DNA of 64,000 nucleotides from Streptococcus oralis (GTDB lineage Bacteria; Bacillota; Bacilli; Lactobacillales; Streptococcaceae): positions 93,196-157,195 of the forward strand of contig NZ_QEWJ01000003.1 in assembly GCF_004127215.1 (NCBI RefSeq). The letters run 5' to 3'. Under the pieces are notes generated by a model. That model ran no database searches. It saw only the letters and a program-made list of their open reading frames with translations, and had not been told where the DNA came from. The translations under genes were made by a program, and so were the position numbers. Shown piece by piece: positions 1 to 7,981 of the stretch (position 1 is its first letter; every line of letters starts with the position of its first letter).

Positions 1-4
1 TTTA

Positions 5-349
5 ATGAAAATAGCAGCTATTTTATTATTGATATTAACCTTGGTGGTTTGCTTTATTGTCACCAAGCTTTTCGGACTTAGGAAATTAGGATTTAATTTC
101 GCGGATTTAGCTTTTCCACTTTTAGTATTCGAGTACTACCTTATCACTGCTAAAGCCTTTACCCACAACTTTCTACCGCGACTTGGTGTCGCACTTTCTC
201 TCCTAGCAATCCTCCTAGTTCTCTTTTTCCTCCTCAAAAAAAGAAGTTTTTACTACCCTAGATTTATCAAATTCTTCTGGAGAGCAGGTTTTCTCCTAAC
301 CTTAGTCCTCTATATCGCTATGATTGTAGAGTTAATCTTGCTGACATAA
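5..349 (+). CDS. DUF3397 family membrane protein
   Basis: A 114-residue, strongly hydrophobic protein with about four predicted membrane segments (roughly residues 4-24, 32-50, 58-76 and 90-112) and a basic loop around residues 77-90. The size and pattern fit the DUF3397 family, common in streptococci and of unknown function. The ATG lies four bases from the window edge, so its ribosome binding site cannot be seen and a start further upstream cannot be excluded. It converges with gtfB on the other strand. Confidence 0.7.
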   Translation: MKIAAILLLILTLVVCFIVTKLFGLRKLGFNFADLAFPLLVFEYYLITAKAFTHNFLPRLGVALSLLAILLVLFFLLKKRSFYYPRFIKFFWRAGFLLTLVLYIAMIVELILLT

Positions 350-371
350 TCCTCAAATCTCATCATCCTAC

Positions 372-424
372 TCCTCGTATAGCTACTAGAAAATCATTTC
401 CCTAGTAGTTATGCGAGGAATTTT
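372..424 (+). terminator. Terminator after the DUF3397 gene
   Basis: An 18-bp inverted repeat (372-389 with 402-419), with two positions that pair as G-U in RNA, is followed by TTTT. It lies just after the plus-strand DUF3397 gene. Confidence 0.55.
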
Positions 425-516
425 CGTATGTCCCAAAACAATAGTACCTGCTTTCTCATCCATTTATGAAGCCTTTCAAATAAAATAATCCTAAAAACCC
501 TTCCCGTTTCTTCGAA

Positions 517-545
517 CAAAAAAGAGAGGACCATCATCCTCTCTA
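517..545 (-). terminator. Rho-independent terminator of gtfA-gtfB
   Basis: On the minus strand a perfect 8-bp stem (544-537 with 530-523) and a 6-nt loop is followed by a T run. It lies 37 bases after the gtfB stop codon. Confidence 0.75.
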
Positions 546-581
546 AAATCCATTTTTCAGCCAATATAAGGTATCTTACAA

Positions 582-1910
582 TTAAAAGATAGCTCTATAT
601 TGCTCCAAACTAGCCTGATTAGCAGCCTGTTTCTGTCTAGCAAGTGCTGCTTCCATCTCTGATGAGTGGGCAAGGACACTTTGAATCTTATCCACCATGC
701 CTGAAACATTTTCTGGCGAATAAATGTGACTATCTGCAATAAATCGATGGCTATGACAAGTGTTTGTGAAGCTGAGAATCAACATATTGTTCTCAAAGGC
801 TGTGCGACAAGCATTAAGGATTTCATCGCTGATATTGATATCTAAATACAAATCACATTTCTCAAAAAGCTCAGCAACTCTAGCTGGGCGGATATTTGGA
901 TAAAGCGAAACATTTGCAAAACGATTTAGTCCCATTAAATGACTGGACATTTCTGTAATCGCTCCAATATGAAAATGAACATTTGGTAGCTTAGTCACAA
1001 GTTCTTCAATCTGCTCAAGCTGATCACTATTAGTCAAAATCAAGGCTTCCGGATTCATGTTATTAAGGCGTTGATAAGCATAGATATATCCAAGATTGTG
1101 GAAATAGTTTTTTTCTTCAGGAGCCACCAAGTTTTGAATTTTCTCATAAGCCTGCTTATCTTGAACAGCAATACGAACGTTTCGATTCGTTAGCTTCATA
1201 GCCGCTACCATATTACCTGGTAACTCTTCTCCAATAGGCTCTTGCCAGAAAAGAACATCTTCTGCACGACCATTTTTAGGAGGAAGCGAATAGGCCACCA
1301 AGAAAGGAGTCGATAGCGAATTATAAATAATTCGATCTGTATCGTACCCACGGTATTGGAGGTAAAAGATAATAAATTCTTGTTTGGATTTAAAAATATG
1401 CCGTTTTCCTTCCCATGTAAGGATGATATCTCCCGTCAAATGATTTTCCATAATCACAACGATATTGCTTTGGTCAAAATAGCGAGTATGGGTCGGACGT
1501 TGTGTCTTATCATAAGTTATCTGCGCAAAAAGTCGTCCTTTACGATTGTAAATATCTGCTACTCGAACTTGCCCCTCTGAATCCAACCATTCGACAGCCC
1601 GAACGCGTCTTTCGTGAGTTGGTTGACGATAAAAAATATTAGCACGTTTCTTACCCATGTCTAGAATTTCACCATTCACATTACTAGATCGAATTTCCCA
1701 TAAGTGAGGTTTTGGAACTAGATTAAAATAAAGAGGTCGACTTTCTGGTGTCTCTAAATCTCCTGTGAAATAACTATAAGGAGACTCAACATCTGGAGCA
1801 AGATAACCATCGTCTTGGACAACAACAACGGGACAATCTAGCCCTGCTGTTTTTAGTGAACGTAACAAATCAAAACTTGCCTGATCATAGCGTTCAAACA
1901 AACAAATCAT
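582..1910 (-). CDS. gtfB: GtfB-like accessory Sec glycosylation chaperone/co-transferase
   Basis: A 442-residue protein resembling GtfB (Gtf2) throughout, including the N-terminal pattern MICLFERYDQ followed by a 'DDGY...SPYSYF' stretch and the GtfB-type C-terminal region. In the known SRR-adhesin systems GtfB is a catalytically weak partner that binds acceptor polypeptide and activates GtfA, which adds the first GlcNAc to Ser/Thr. It starts 30 bases after gtfA in the same operon and is followed by a clear terminator. No serine-rich repeat adhesin or secA2/secY2 gene is present in the adjacent sequence that can be seen, which is unusual for this family. Confidence 0.8.
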   Translation of the reverse strand: MICLFERYDQASFDLLRSLKTAGLDCPVVVVQDDGYLAPDVESPYSYFTGDLETPESRPLYFNLVPKPHLWEIRSSNVNGEILDMGKKRANIFYRQPTHERRVRAVEWLDSEGQVRVADIYNRKGRLFAQITYDKTQRPTHTRYFDQSNIVVIMENHLTGDIILTWEGKRHIFKSKQEFIIFYLQYRGYDTDRIIYNSLSTPFLVAYSLPPKNGRAEDVLFWQEPIGEELPGNMVAAMKLTNRNVRIAVQDKQAYEKIQNLVAPEEKNYFHNLGYIYAYQRLNNMNPEALILTNSDQLEQIEELVTKLPNVHFHIGAITEMSSHLMGLNRFANVSLYPNIRPARVAELFEKCDLYLDINISDEILNACRTAFENNMLILSFTNTCHSHRFIADSHIYSPENVSGMVDKIQSVLAHSSEMEAALARQKQAANQASLEQYRAIF

Positions 1911-1940
1911 AGTTTTTATACCTTTCTTTCTGAACCCTAC

Positions 1941-3470
1941 TTAGTTTGTCTGAGCAGATTGGACAAGATCAGACCAACGCTGAGCGATATGCTCATCAAG
2001 ATAAGGTTTAGCTACCTCATAAGATACTCGAGACAAATCTTCTTGAGAGTGCTGAATAAATAGCTGAATAATCTTCTCTGCATACTCTGTCGTCATAGCC
2101 TCCAAGTCATCTGGACGAGCCTCAGGAATTAGATAACCATTTTCACCATCACGGATAAATGTTGGATTGCCATAACGTACATCAAATCCAATAATAGGCA
2201 GACCAGACCCTACTGCTTCTAGCAAGGTCAGGCCAAATCCTTCACTCGTGGATGCAGTCAAATAAGCTGAATAGTTCTTATAAACATCTGTTAGATGATG
2301 ATGGCCCATCAGACGGATATAATCTCCTGCCTCCAATTCTTCAATCAAATCCCGAAGCATAGCCTCCTCACCGCCAGTACCATAGATGTCAAAAGTGAGC
2401 TCTGACAAATGTTCATGCGCCTTCACCACAGAGCGAATCAGCCAATCAATGTGTTTTTCACTTGCTAATCGAGAAGCTGTTATCAAACCAAAAGGTTTCC
2501 GCTCCCCCTCTGGTCGACGTAGCTTATCCAAACTCCCCACAGGAATAGTCCATATTTCCCTTGGTTTAATATTTGTATACTGTGCAAACTGCTCTGTGAG
2601 AAGTCTTGTCTGAGCATCCGTCGAATTGATAATATAATCTACCTCGTCAGCATGTTCAAACTGATACTCGTAATAGTTATTCCACAAGATATAGTCTTTT
2701 TCTGCAGGATTTTCACTGAAGTGGTCAGCATGAACGATAACAGCTAATTTAGCCTTCCCTTTATTAGCAAAAATTGGCTGCCCAATATCTGTCTCCCTAT
2801 CCAAAATCAATAAGTCTTTGTCAGTTAGCTCTAAACTTCTCATGAAATGGGCAACAAATTCCTGCTTGGAGTAGAAAACATGATTTGGAAAACGATAGAT
2901 TTGCGTCTCCTGCTTGCCGTTCACCTCATCGATAATCTCTTCATAAGCTACACTACCGTCTTCATTAAGCCAGGTTCGTTGGTAAAGTCGAGCACGACCA
3001 TCTACAGGACTATAATACTCAACAAAGTTCTTGACGTAAGTATAATATTCCTTTTGAATTAGACAACCTCGTGAAACAATTTCTGCTCGCTCAATTAGCT
3101 CATTATCCATATCGCTAGCATAACAAGTCACAAAATCATTGTCTCCAAACATAACTCGGAAAGTTTTATTTTCAGGGTTACGGATAATCTCTAGTGGCTC
3201 TCTATCAAAACCAGCTAAAACATGAGCTAGAGTGTAGGTCGTAGGAGCAATTTCAACATCAGTGAAATACTGATAAAGCCAGATGACTTCAGAATCTTTA
3301 AATCCGATATTTTTAGTCAGATGCTCAATATTATCAGCTGAAATAAAATCCATAAAGATGAATTTTGCATCTAAGCCCACACTGCGGAATAATTTTGCTC
3401 GATAGATTTGCGCATACTCCACTCCACTGCTCGCCCAGCCAATTCCCAGATTGATGTTATAAATTGTCAT
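1941..3470 (-). CDS. gtfA: GtfA-like O-GlcNAc glycosyltransferase
   Basis: A 509-residue GT-B glycosyltransferase with the GtfA (Gtf1) N-terminus (TIYNINLGIGWASSGVEYAQ) and a C-terminal GT4-type donor domain. The E-x7-E motif of retaining transferases is visible in 'SEGFGLTLLEAVGSGLP' around residue 415. In characterised systems GtfA with GtfB transfers GlcNAc from UDP-GlcNAc to Ser/Thr of serine-rich repeat adhesins in the cytoplasm before export. The gene lies 14 bases after the coiled-coil gene and 30 bases before gtfB, so the three genes look like one operon. The acceptor protein is not in the window. Confidence 0.82.
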   Translation of the reverse strand: MTIYNINLGIGWASSGVEYAQIYRAKLFRSVGLDAKFIFMDFISADNIEHLTKNIGFKDSEVIWLYQYFTDVEIAPTTYTLAHVLAGFDREPLEIIRNPENKTFRVMFGDNDFVTCYASDMDNELIERAEIVSRGCLIQKEYYTYVKNFVEYYSPVDGRARLYQRTWLNEDGSVAYEEIIDEVNGKQETQIYRFPNHVFYSKQEFVAHFMRSLELTDKDLLILDRETDIGQPIFANKGKAKLAVIVHADHFSENPAEKDYILWNNYYEYQFEHADEVDYIINSTDAQTRLLTEQFAQYTNIKPREIWTIPVGSLDKLRRPEGERKPFGLITASRLASEKHIDWLIRSVVKAHEHLSELTFDIYGTGGEEAMLRDLIEELEAGDYIRLMGHHHLTDVYKNYSAYLTASTSEGFGLTLLEAVGSGLPIIGFDVRYGNPTFIRDGENGYLIPEARPDDLEAMTTEYAEKIIQLFIQHSQEDLSRVSYEVAKPYLDEHIAQRWSDLVQSAQTN

Positions 3471-3484
3471 AAATCATATTCCTC

Positions 3485-4195
3485 TTACAAAAAGATATCG
3501 TCTTCGACTCTTGAAAGATGCTTAGTATTTTCCTCTTGTTGCTCTTCTTTGTTGTTCTCTTCTCTAGTTAGTTCCTTCTCAGAAGAAATAAAGTAATTAA
3601 CAGGGACTGGACTTTCTGAACCAGTCTTTGCAACAATGTTTTCAATCTTTACAACTTCTATTTGAGGTAGGGAATCCTTTACCTTCTCTTCCTCACCCGC
3701 AAACAAGTCTAATTCTTCCTGCTCTTCTTTTTGCTCTTCGTCATCCAAAGGAGCTTCAAACAGAGTTGTAGCATCGATTTCTTTATCTAGATTTTCGTCT
3801 TCTAAAAAGTCATCAACCTGATTTAGAAGTTCCTTTATCTTTTCCTTTTGTAAATGATAGAGTCTTTCAGCCTCTAGACGTTTTTTTGTCAAGATATCAA
3901 TCTCTTCCAGAATAGATTCGCGTATGTCCAGATAATCCTTTTGTGCTTTTTCTAAAACTTCCTTGGCTTCTTGCTCCGCACTTTTATGAGCTGAAATGAC
4001 AAGTGATTTTGCATAAACAACAGCTTCACCTATCTCTTTTTCCTTTTCCCTCATGGAGTCAATTTTTTTACGCAAAGATTCGATCTTTTCATTTTTTTTC
4101 TGAATTTCACTATAAAATCCCTCTTCCAAGGATTCGATACAATCGTCGACTTCCTTTGCACGATAACGACCGAACAATGTTTTTCTAAGTCTCAT
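3485..4195 (-). CDS. DivIVA-like coiled-coil protein upstream of gtfA-gtfB
   Basis: A 236-residue protein. Residues 1-30 carry a DivIVA/GpsB-like lipid-binding pattern (LFGRYRAKEVDDCIESLEEGF). Residues about 30-140 are a long Lys/Glu-rich coiled coil, and the rest is an acidic, low-complexity tail rich in Glu. DivIVA-type proteins localise to curved membrane and septa and recruit partners. It is the first gene of an apparent operon with gtfA and gtfB, so it might place the glycosyltransferases or be their substrate; both are inference. It is too divergent from cell-division DivIVA to name. Confidence 0.6.
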   Translation of the reverse strand: MRLRKTLFGRYRAKEVDDCIESLEEGFYSEIQKKNEKIESLRKKIDSMREKEKEIGEAVVYAKSLVISAHKSAEQEAKEVLEKAQKDYLDIRESILEEIDILTKKRLEAERLYHLQKEKIKELLNQVDDFLEDENLDKEIDATTLFEAPLDDEEQKEEQEELDLFAGEEEKVKDSLPQIEVVKIENIVAKTGSESPVPVNYFISSEKELTREENNKEEQQEENTKHLSRVEDDIFL

Positions 4196-4241
4196 TTTGC
4201 TCCCTCTATTCCTTATTTATCTAATATATACCACGATACCC

Positions 4242-4247
4242 ATTGTA
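4242..4247 (-). promoter_or_regulatory. Extended -10 promoter of the coiled-coil/gtfA/gtfB operon
   Basis: On the minus strand TGC precedes TACAAT (an extended -10) 46 bases before the start codon. The -35 position holds only a weak match. The surrounding 4196-4411 holds no gene; apart from this promoter nothing else was recognised there. Confidence 0.4.
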
Positions 4248-4411
4248 GCATAAAATAGCACGTATTACCATTATTTTCTAACTCTCCGACGCTAAATAAC
4301 ATTACAAAATTTGATACTCCATAATCGCTTCTTTATCGATGAATAATATCAACTAAATCAACGAAAATTTATAAAAGGATATGCACTAAAAATCTATTAC
4401 TCCTTTATAGA

Positions 4412-4519
4412 TAAATTCAAATATGCAAATTGAGATCAATGTAAAAGGACTTAGCCCTATGAAATACAGAACTAAATCCTTTACTTAAATGATGTGCCTA
4501 ACTTTTTGGGAGCAGTACA
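4412..4519 (+). mobile_element. Remnant of the 3' end of an IS3-family element
   Basis: Reading the plus strand, the codons up to the stop at 4486-4488 encode KGLSPMKYRTKSF, nearly identical to the C-terminus of the IS3 transposase at 63638-64000 (KGLSPVQYRTKSF). After the stop comes a degenerate copy of that element's terminal sequence (4495-4519, TGCCTAACTTTTTGGG...). Upstream the similarity decays with an in-frame stop near 4405. Only the last ~110 bases of the element survive. They form the 3' end of the minus-strand ORF next to it. Confidence 0.65.
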
Positions 4520-4839
4520 TTTTTATATCTGTGCATGTCAACATCTAAATTTCTTCTAGATACAAGCCTAAACATGTTACTAAAGAACCCTAGTAACAAT
4601 TCCTCAAACTCTGATTCTGACCCGAAAATAATCTCCTCCTTACTTATATTAAAAGTTATTTCGTAAGCCTCTAGAATTGTATGAGTTATGAAATTATCTC
4701 CCTCATTATATTTCATATTTTCAATTTTGCTGATTGCTGATTTATCTGCAATATCGTCTTACCTAAAGCTACTATTACTTCTTAAATCCGTACAACGCTT
4801 AGAAATAGACTCAACTAACTCAGTCTCAAAATTAAACAC
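4498..4839 (-). pseudogene. Interrupted hypothetical gene, truncated by an IS end
   Basis: A GTG at 4837-4839, preceded by a good ribosome binding site (GGGAGG, 5 bases before), opens a reading frame that meets an in-frame TAA after 26 codons and then stays open for 87 more. An internal ATG at 4716 would give only 72 residues. The last residues (LLPKS and the stop) are encoded by the IS3-family terminus, so the original 3' end is lost. The decoded product is acidic and resembles nothing I recognise. Both an internal stop and a lost end suggest decay, though expression of the downstream part cannot be excluded. Confidence 0.5.
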
Positions 4840-4859
4840 TATTACCTCCCTCTTATACC

Positions 4860-4958
4860 TTAGTTTTCTGCCTCAGTCAGGCCAAACAACTCCATAACCA
4901 AGTTATCACTATCAAGATGTAACAATTTATTATTGATTGAATAGAGTATTTTTCTAGA
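4860..4958 (-). pseudogene. Possible C-terminal fragment of a DNA methyltransferase-type protein
   Basis: A short open frame without a start codon of its own (bounded upstream by TAG at 4959-4961) ends in LVMELFGLTEAEN. Many type I and type IIG methyltransferases end in a similar 'LVYELYGLTEEE' pattern. It lies between the CBASS genes and the broken ORF. It could be a leftover of another restriction-modification gene. The stretch is short, so the match may be chance. Confidence 0.25.
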
Positions 4959-5046
4959 CTAGTTAATTAAAATATAGAGAAATTAGAAGGTGAACCCTGT
5001 AAAATAAGGACAATATAAAAATAAATCATCATTCGAAAATCCTCCT

Positions 5047-6504
5047 CTATCTTAGAAAATCAAGTGAAAAATCATCAGCGATATTAACCTCAAACGGTGA
5101 GCTTTTCCCATAACATATGCCATTTTTTACTAGATATGCTTCAACATAATGACATCCTGCATAACGAGTACTCTCTTTTCTAACTTTCTTCCCCTCAATT
5201 AATTCTGAACTATAAAAATCACCTCTTAAACAATTCGCATTTTCAGCTTCTTTACCTGTGTTAGTAACTTGCCACCATATTTCGTAATCTTTTAATCTTT
5301 TAGCTTGTACTTCAAATCTCAAATCTCCACGTTTATTTAATATCGTACCGCTTTTAATTTCCTTCCACCTAAATCCAGAATGCAAATACTTTGCCTTAAT
5401 TGAGACTTCTTCTTTTGAAAGATTTAGCCATTTTGACTTCTGGTGGTGTGGTATTAAACTTACACTGGTGATTGGTAGTTGATTTTCACAATCTCTAAAT
5501 AAACTTCTCCTGAGATATTGAATTTTATCAAAATAAGATAAATTATGATTTCTGACATTAAAATCTGATTCTAATTGTTGTAACCAAATTTTAAAGAATT
5601 CAAAATAACTGCTATCTTTATCCCACTTGCTTGAAAGAACTTCTTCCTCATTTACAGGATTATGAACACAAGGCTTTCCATTTCTTATTTCTATTCCATC
5701 TTTCAAATGTTCTATAACATAGTTCATAATATCCAAAAAGTCACTGTTATACGAACTCGCTGACTGGTACTGTTTTGCTGCTAAAGTAGTAATGATGATA
5801 GAGCTTGGCTTATGCTCAATATCATCTGCAAAACAAACCTCAGCGTGTCTTTTCAGAATCTGTACAATCCTTTGCAATGGTGTTTTAACCTTATATTCGG
5901 GAATTTTTTCAATGGAAGCATAAAATCTCTTAGCAACTTCTTCTTGATATATAGAAAATTTTGAGACATCTCTAAACCACTTAGCATATCCTTTAGGATT
6001 ACTTGTTTCCCAATCAGTAGATACTTCATAATAGTTATTATTACTTTTATCTGTGATAGCTATATACCCATCATCCTTTTCATTTAAGGGTACTGACGGT
6101 AAAATATCTATATGAAAATTGTTCTCATCAACATATTTTAATGTCCAACATCGCTTACTTTCCTCTGGGTCGTTAGACATCGATTGTGATTTAGCATAGC
6201 TTTTTACAATTTTTCCTAAGTCATATTTTAAAGAAAATTGAGACTGTCCTTCTCTTCTCAAACCTGTAAAGTTACAAACTATATCTATATCGTAAACTCC
6301 ATCTTCTGTTAGAGGTTTGATTGCCGTCCCCAATTTAAATGAACCCTGTAAATATATATCAGGTCTATAAGAACTAAGTTCTGAATTTTTGATATAGTCG
6401 GCGATTGAATTATATCTCTGAGTAGCTTTTTCATATTTGGAATCTGAAACATCTAACTCCTCAATGAGGCTTTTTATCTCTTTTGGGATAACAATATCTA
6501 CCAA
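5047..6504 (-). CDS. CBASS CD-NTase with C-terminal AGS-C sensor domain
   Basis: A 485-residue cyclic-oligonucleotide synthase. The nucleotidyltransferase core shows GS at residues 54-55 in 'LQGSFKLGTAIKP', the metal-binding pair D72 and D74 in 'YDIDIV', and the third acidic residue D133 in 'FHIDILPS'. All three catalytic acids are present. Residues about 375-480 match the adenylyl/guanylyl and SMODS-associated C-terminal sensor (AGS-C): 'WWQVTNTGKEAENAN.LRGDF', then 'ESTRYAGCHYVEAYLVKNG'. In CBASS such enzymes make a cyclic di- or trinucleotide on phage infection. The gene lies 12 bases after the membrane-NUDIX gene, so the pair forms a minimal type I CBASS with no Cap2/Cap3 accessory genes. 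It appears intact. Confidence 0.88.
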   Translation of the reverse strand: MVDIVIPKEIKSLIEELDVSDSKYEKATQRYNSIADYIKNSELSSYRPDIYLQGSFKLGTAIKPLTEDGVYDIDIVCNFTGLRREGQSQFSLKYDLGKIVKSYAKSQSMSNDPEESKRCWTLKYVDENNFHIDILPSVPLNEKDDGYIAITDKSNNNYYEVSTDWETSNPKGYAKWFRDVSKFSIYQEEVAKRFYASIEKIPEYKVKTPLQRIVQILKRHAEVCFADDIEHKPSSIIITTLAAKQYQSASSYNSDFLDIMNYVIEHLKDGIEIRNGKPCVHNPVNEEEVLSSKWDKDSSYFEFFKIWLQQLESDFNVRNHNLSYFDKIQYLRRSLFRDCENQLPITSVSLIPHHQKSKWLNLSKEEVSIKAKYLHSGFRWKEIKSGTILNKRGDLRFEVQAKRLKDYEIWWQVTNTGKEAENANCLRGDFYSSELIEGKKVRKESTRYAGCHYVEAYLVKNGICYGKSSPFEVNIADDFSLDFLR

Positions 6505-6516
6505 ATTACATTCCTC

Positions 6517-7209
6517 CTAAACTATATACCTAGCAGTGGCAGAAATTTTTTTAGAAAGTCCATCTTTAGTAAAGCAAAACTTCTCTATATATTCAGCTTT
6601 AACAGGGAGATAATGTTCACTTTTTAACACATCATCCAGTATTTCCTTTGGTATTTTCACTTCAAAAATTTCAAAGATTTTTAGTTCGTCTATTTGAAAG
6701 TGAGTTGAGAACGTGATAGGTTCTTTAACAGTCTTTAGATATTCAATCTGTGATTGTTTTATCAGATTTTCAATAGATATACCTGATGGTTCCAATTCTT
6801 CAATAAGTTCCCTAATGACCGTGATTTCTCTATTCTTTTTCGTATCAAACCAGTCAAGAAATTTTACAAGATGTTTGCCTGTTGTTACTAGTCTTAAATC
6901 ACCATTTTCATAAAAATGACTTTCAGATTCATCTTTTAATTCTAGATTTTCCTTCAGTCCATTAAATGAATCGTAGTATTTATAAACACCTCCAATTGGC
7001 TGATATTGGTCTATTCGATTTCCCCTTATTAACAGGTATTTGTTATTATATCTTATTCGAAAAAGATAAGCACAGCTCAATCTTATATTTTTATTCCATC
7101 GAATAAGTGATTGATAGTATATTTTTAATCTTAATCTATTATGAAAAATAGTTGAGGCAAGAAAAGTAATAAATGCAACAATCAGATTAACAAAAATATC
7201 CTGTATCAT
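6517..7209 (-). CDS. CBASS membrane-NUDIX effector (Cap16-like)
   Basis: A 230-residue protein from the ATG at 7207-7209, which has GGAGG a few bases before. One hydrophobic segment (residues about 5-22) anchors the N-terminus. The rest is a divergent NUDIX fold: '[10 protein letters not shown]' and, after an insertion, a Nudix-box helix '[14 protein letters not shown]' (the REUxEE core). Single-membrane-segment NUDIX proteins next to CD-NTases are known CBASS effectors (SMODS-associated NUDIX, Cap16) thought to damage the membrane when the nucleotide binds. It starts 1 base after the stop of the restriction gene, so it is probably translationally coupled to it. An alternative TTG start at 7227 would add six residues. 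Confidence 0.82.
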   Translation of the reverse strand: MIQDIFVNLIVAFITFLASTIFHNRLRLKIYYQSLIRWNKNIRLSCAYLFRIRYNNKYLLIRGNRIDQYQPIGGVYKYYDSFNGLKENLELKDESESHFYENGDLRLVTTGKHLVKFLDWFDTKKNREITVIRELIEELEPSGISIENLIKQSQIEYLKTVKEPITFSTHFQIDELKIFEIFEVKIPKEILDDVLKSEHYLPVKAEYIEKFCFTKDGLSKKISATARYIV

Positions 7210-7210
7210 T

Positions 7211-7981
7211 TTACTCCTCCACTTCAAACTTAGGCAAACTATTGACTAAATCAACTGTTTGGACAGATACATTGATGATTCTTAATAGCAAATTGAAGAT
7301 ATATTTTTCATCCTCACTATAGTCGTTTGGATCATCTGTAATTCCAGATTTTTTATCAGTTTTAACTTGATACTGATCTATAATCCATTCAATAGCAGAG
7401 CGTCCATTTACAACATATTCATACGCTTTTTCAGGGATATTACTAATGGTGATGTCGCTGTTAAATATGATTGTAGATAGATCATTTACAGATTTTCCTT
7501 TTTCATCACGCTTTTTAGCGAATCTCATCTTGGTTACTTTGTAACTTGGATTCTCTGCTGTCGTAATTCCAACTCCATCATATACAGGAACTTCTTCATA
7601 GTTAAGATGTAAGTCCATCAATTTCTGACCAACTTCAACATACCTCTCCTTATTTTTTACAATAGGAATTCTTGCGAGGTCTTTCTTCAAATCGTTAGCA
7701 TACTTTTCTTGATATTCTTTAGAGTTAAGTAACCCATAGACATAAGCAAAGGTGTCATCCAAATTCAATCCCAGCTTATCAGCAAACGCTTGATTCATAT
7801 TATCATTGTTTTGGAACAATGACGTTTCATCAACTTCGTTGTCAAAACGCATAAATCCTTGACCATTCATTTGTAACTGGATATCAGGCAGTAAATTAGT
7901 TACAATAACAGAAAAGTCACGTGAGGTTCCACGACCAGTTGTTACAATCACAATATTCTCTTGCCCAAATTTTTTTGCCAT
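7211..7981 (-). CDS. C-terminal part of a split LlaGI-like restriction-modification enzyme
   Basis: A 256-residue frame that continues the enzyme of 7948-11901 after a frameshift. Its early residues ([29 protein letters not shown]) correspond to the target-recognition/C-terminal region of LlaGI-type enzymes. The two frames together give about 1570 residues, the usual family length. Adding one A to the A7 tract at 7970-7976 would join them. The ATG at 7981 has only a poor ribosome binding site, so separate translation is doubtful. The stop is 1 base before the NUDIX effector start. Treat it as part of a disrupted or phase-off gene. Confidence 0.75.
   Translation of the reverse strand: MAKKFGQENIVIVTTGRGTSRDFSVIVTNLLPDIQLQMNGQGFMRFDNEVDETSLFQNNDNMNQAFADKLGLNLDDTFAYVYGLLNSKEYQEKYANDLKKDLARIPIVKNKERYVEVGQKLMDLHLNYEEVPVYDGVGITTAENPSYKVTKMRFAKKRDEKGKSVNDLSTIIFNSDITISNIPEKAYEYVVNGRSAIEWIIDQYQVKTDKKSGITDDPNDYSEDEKYIFNLLLRIINVSVQTVDLVNSLPKFEVEE

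Noticed and set aside
4688-4897. 69-residue hydrophobic frame on the plus strand
   Set aside because: It lies opposite the interrupted minus-strand gene, lacks a ribosome binding site and resembles nothing.
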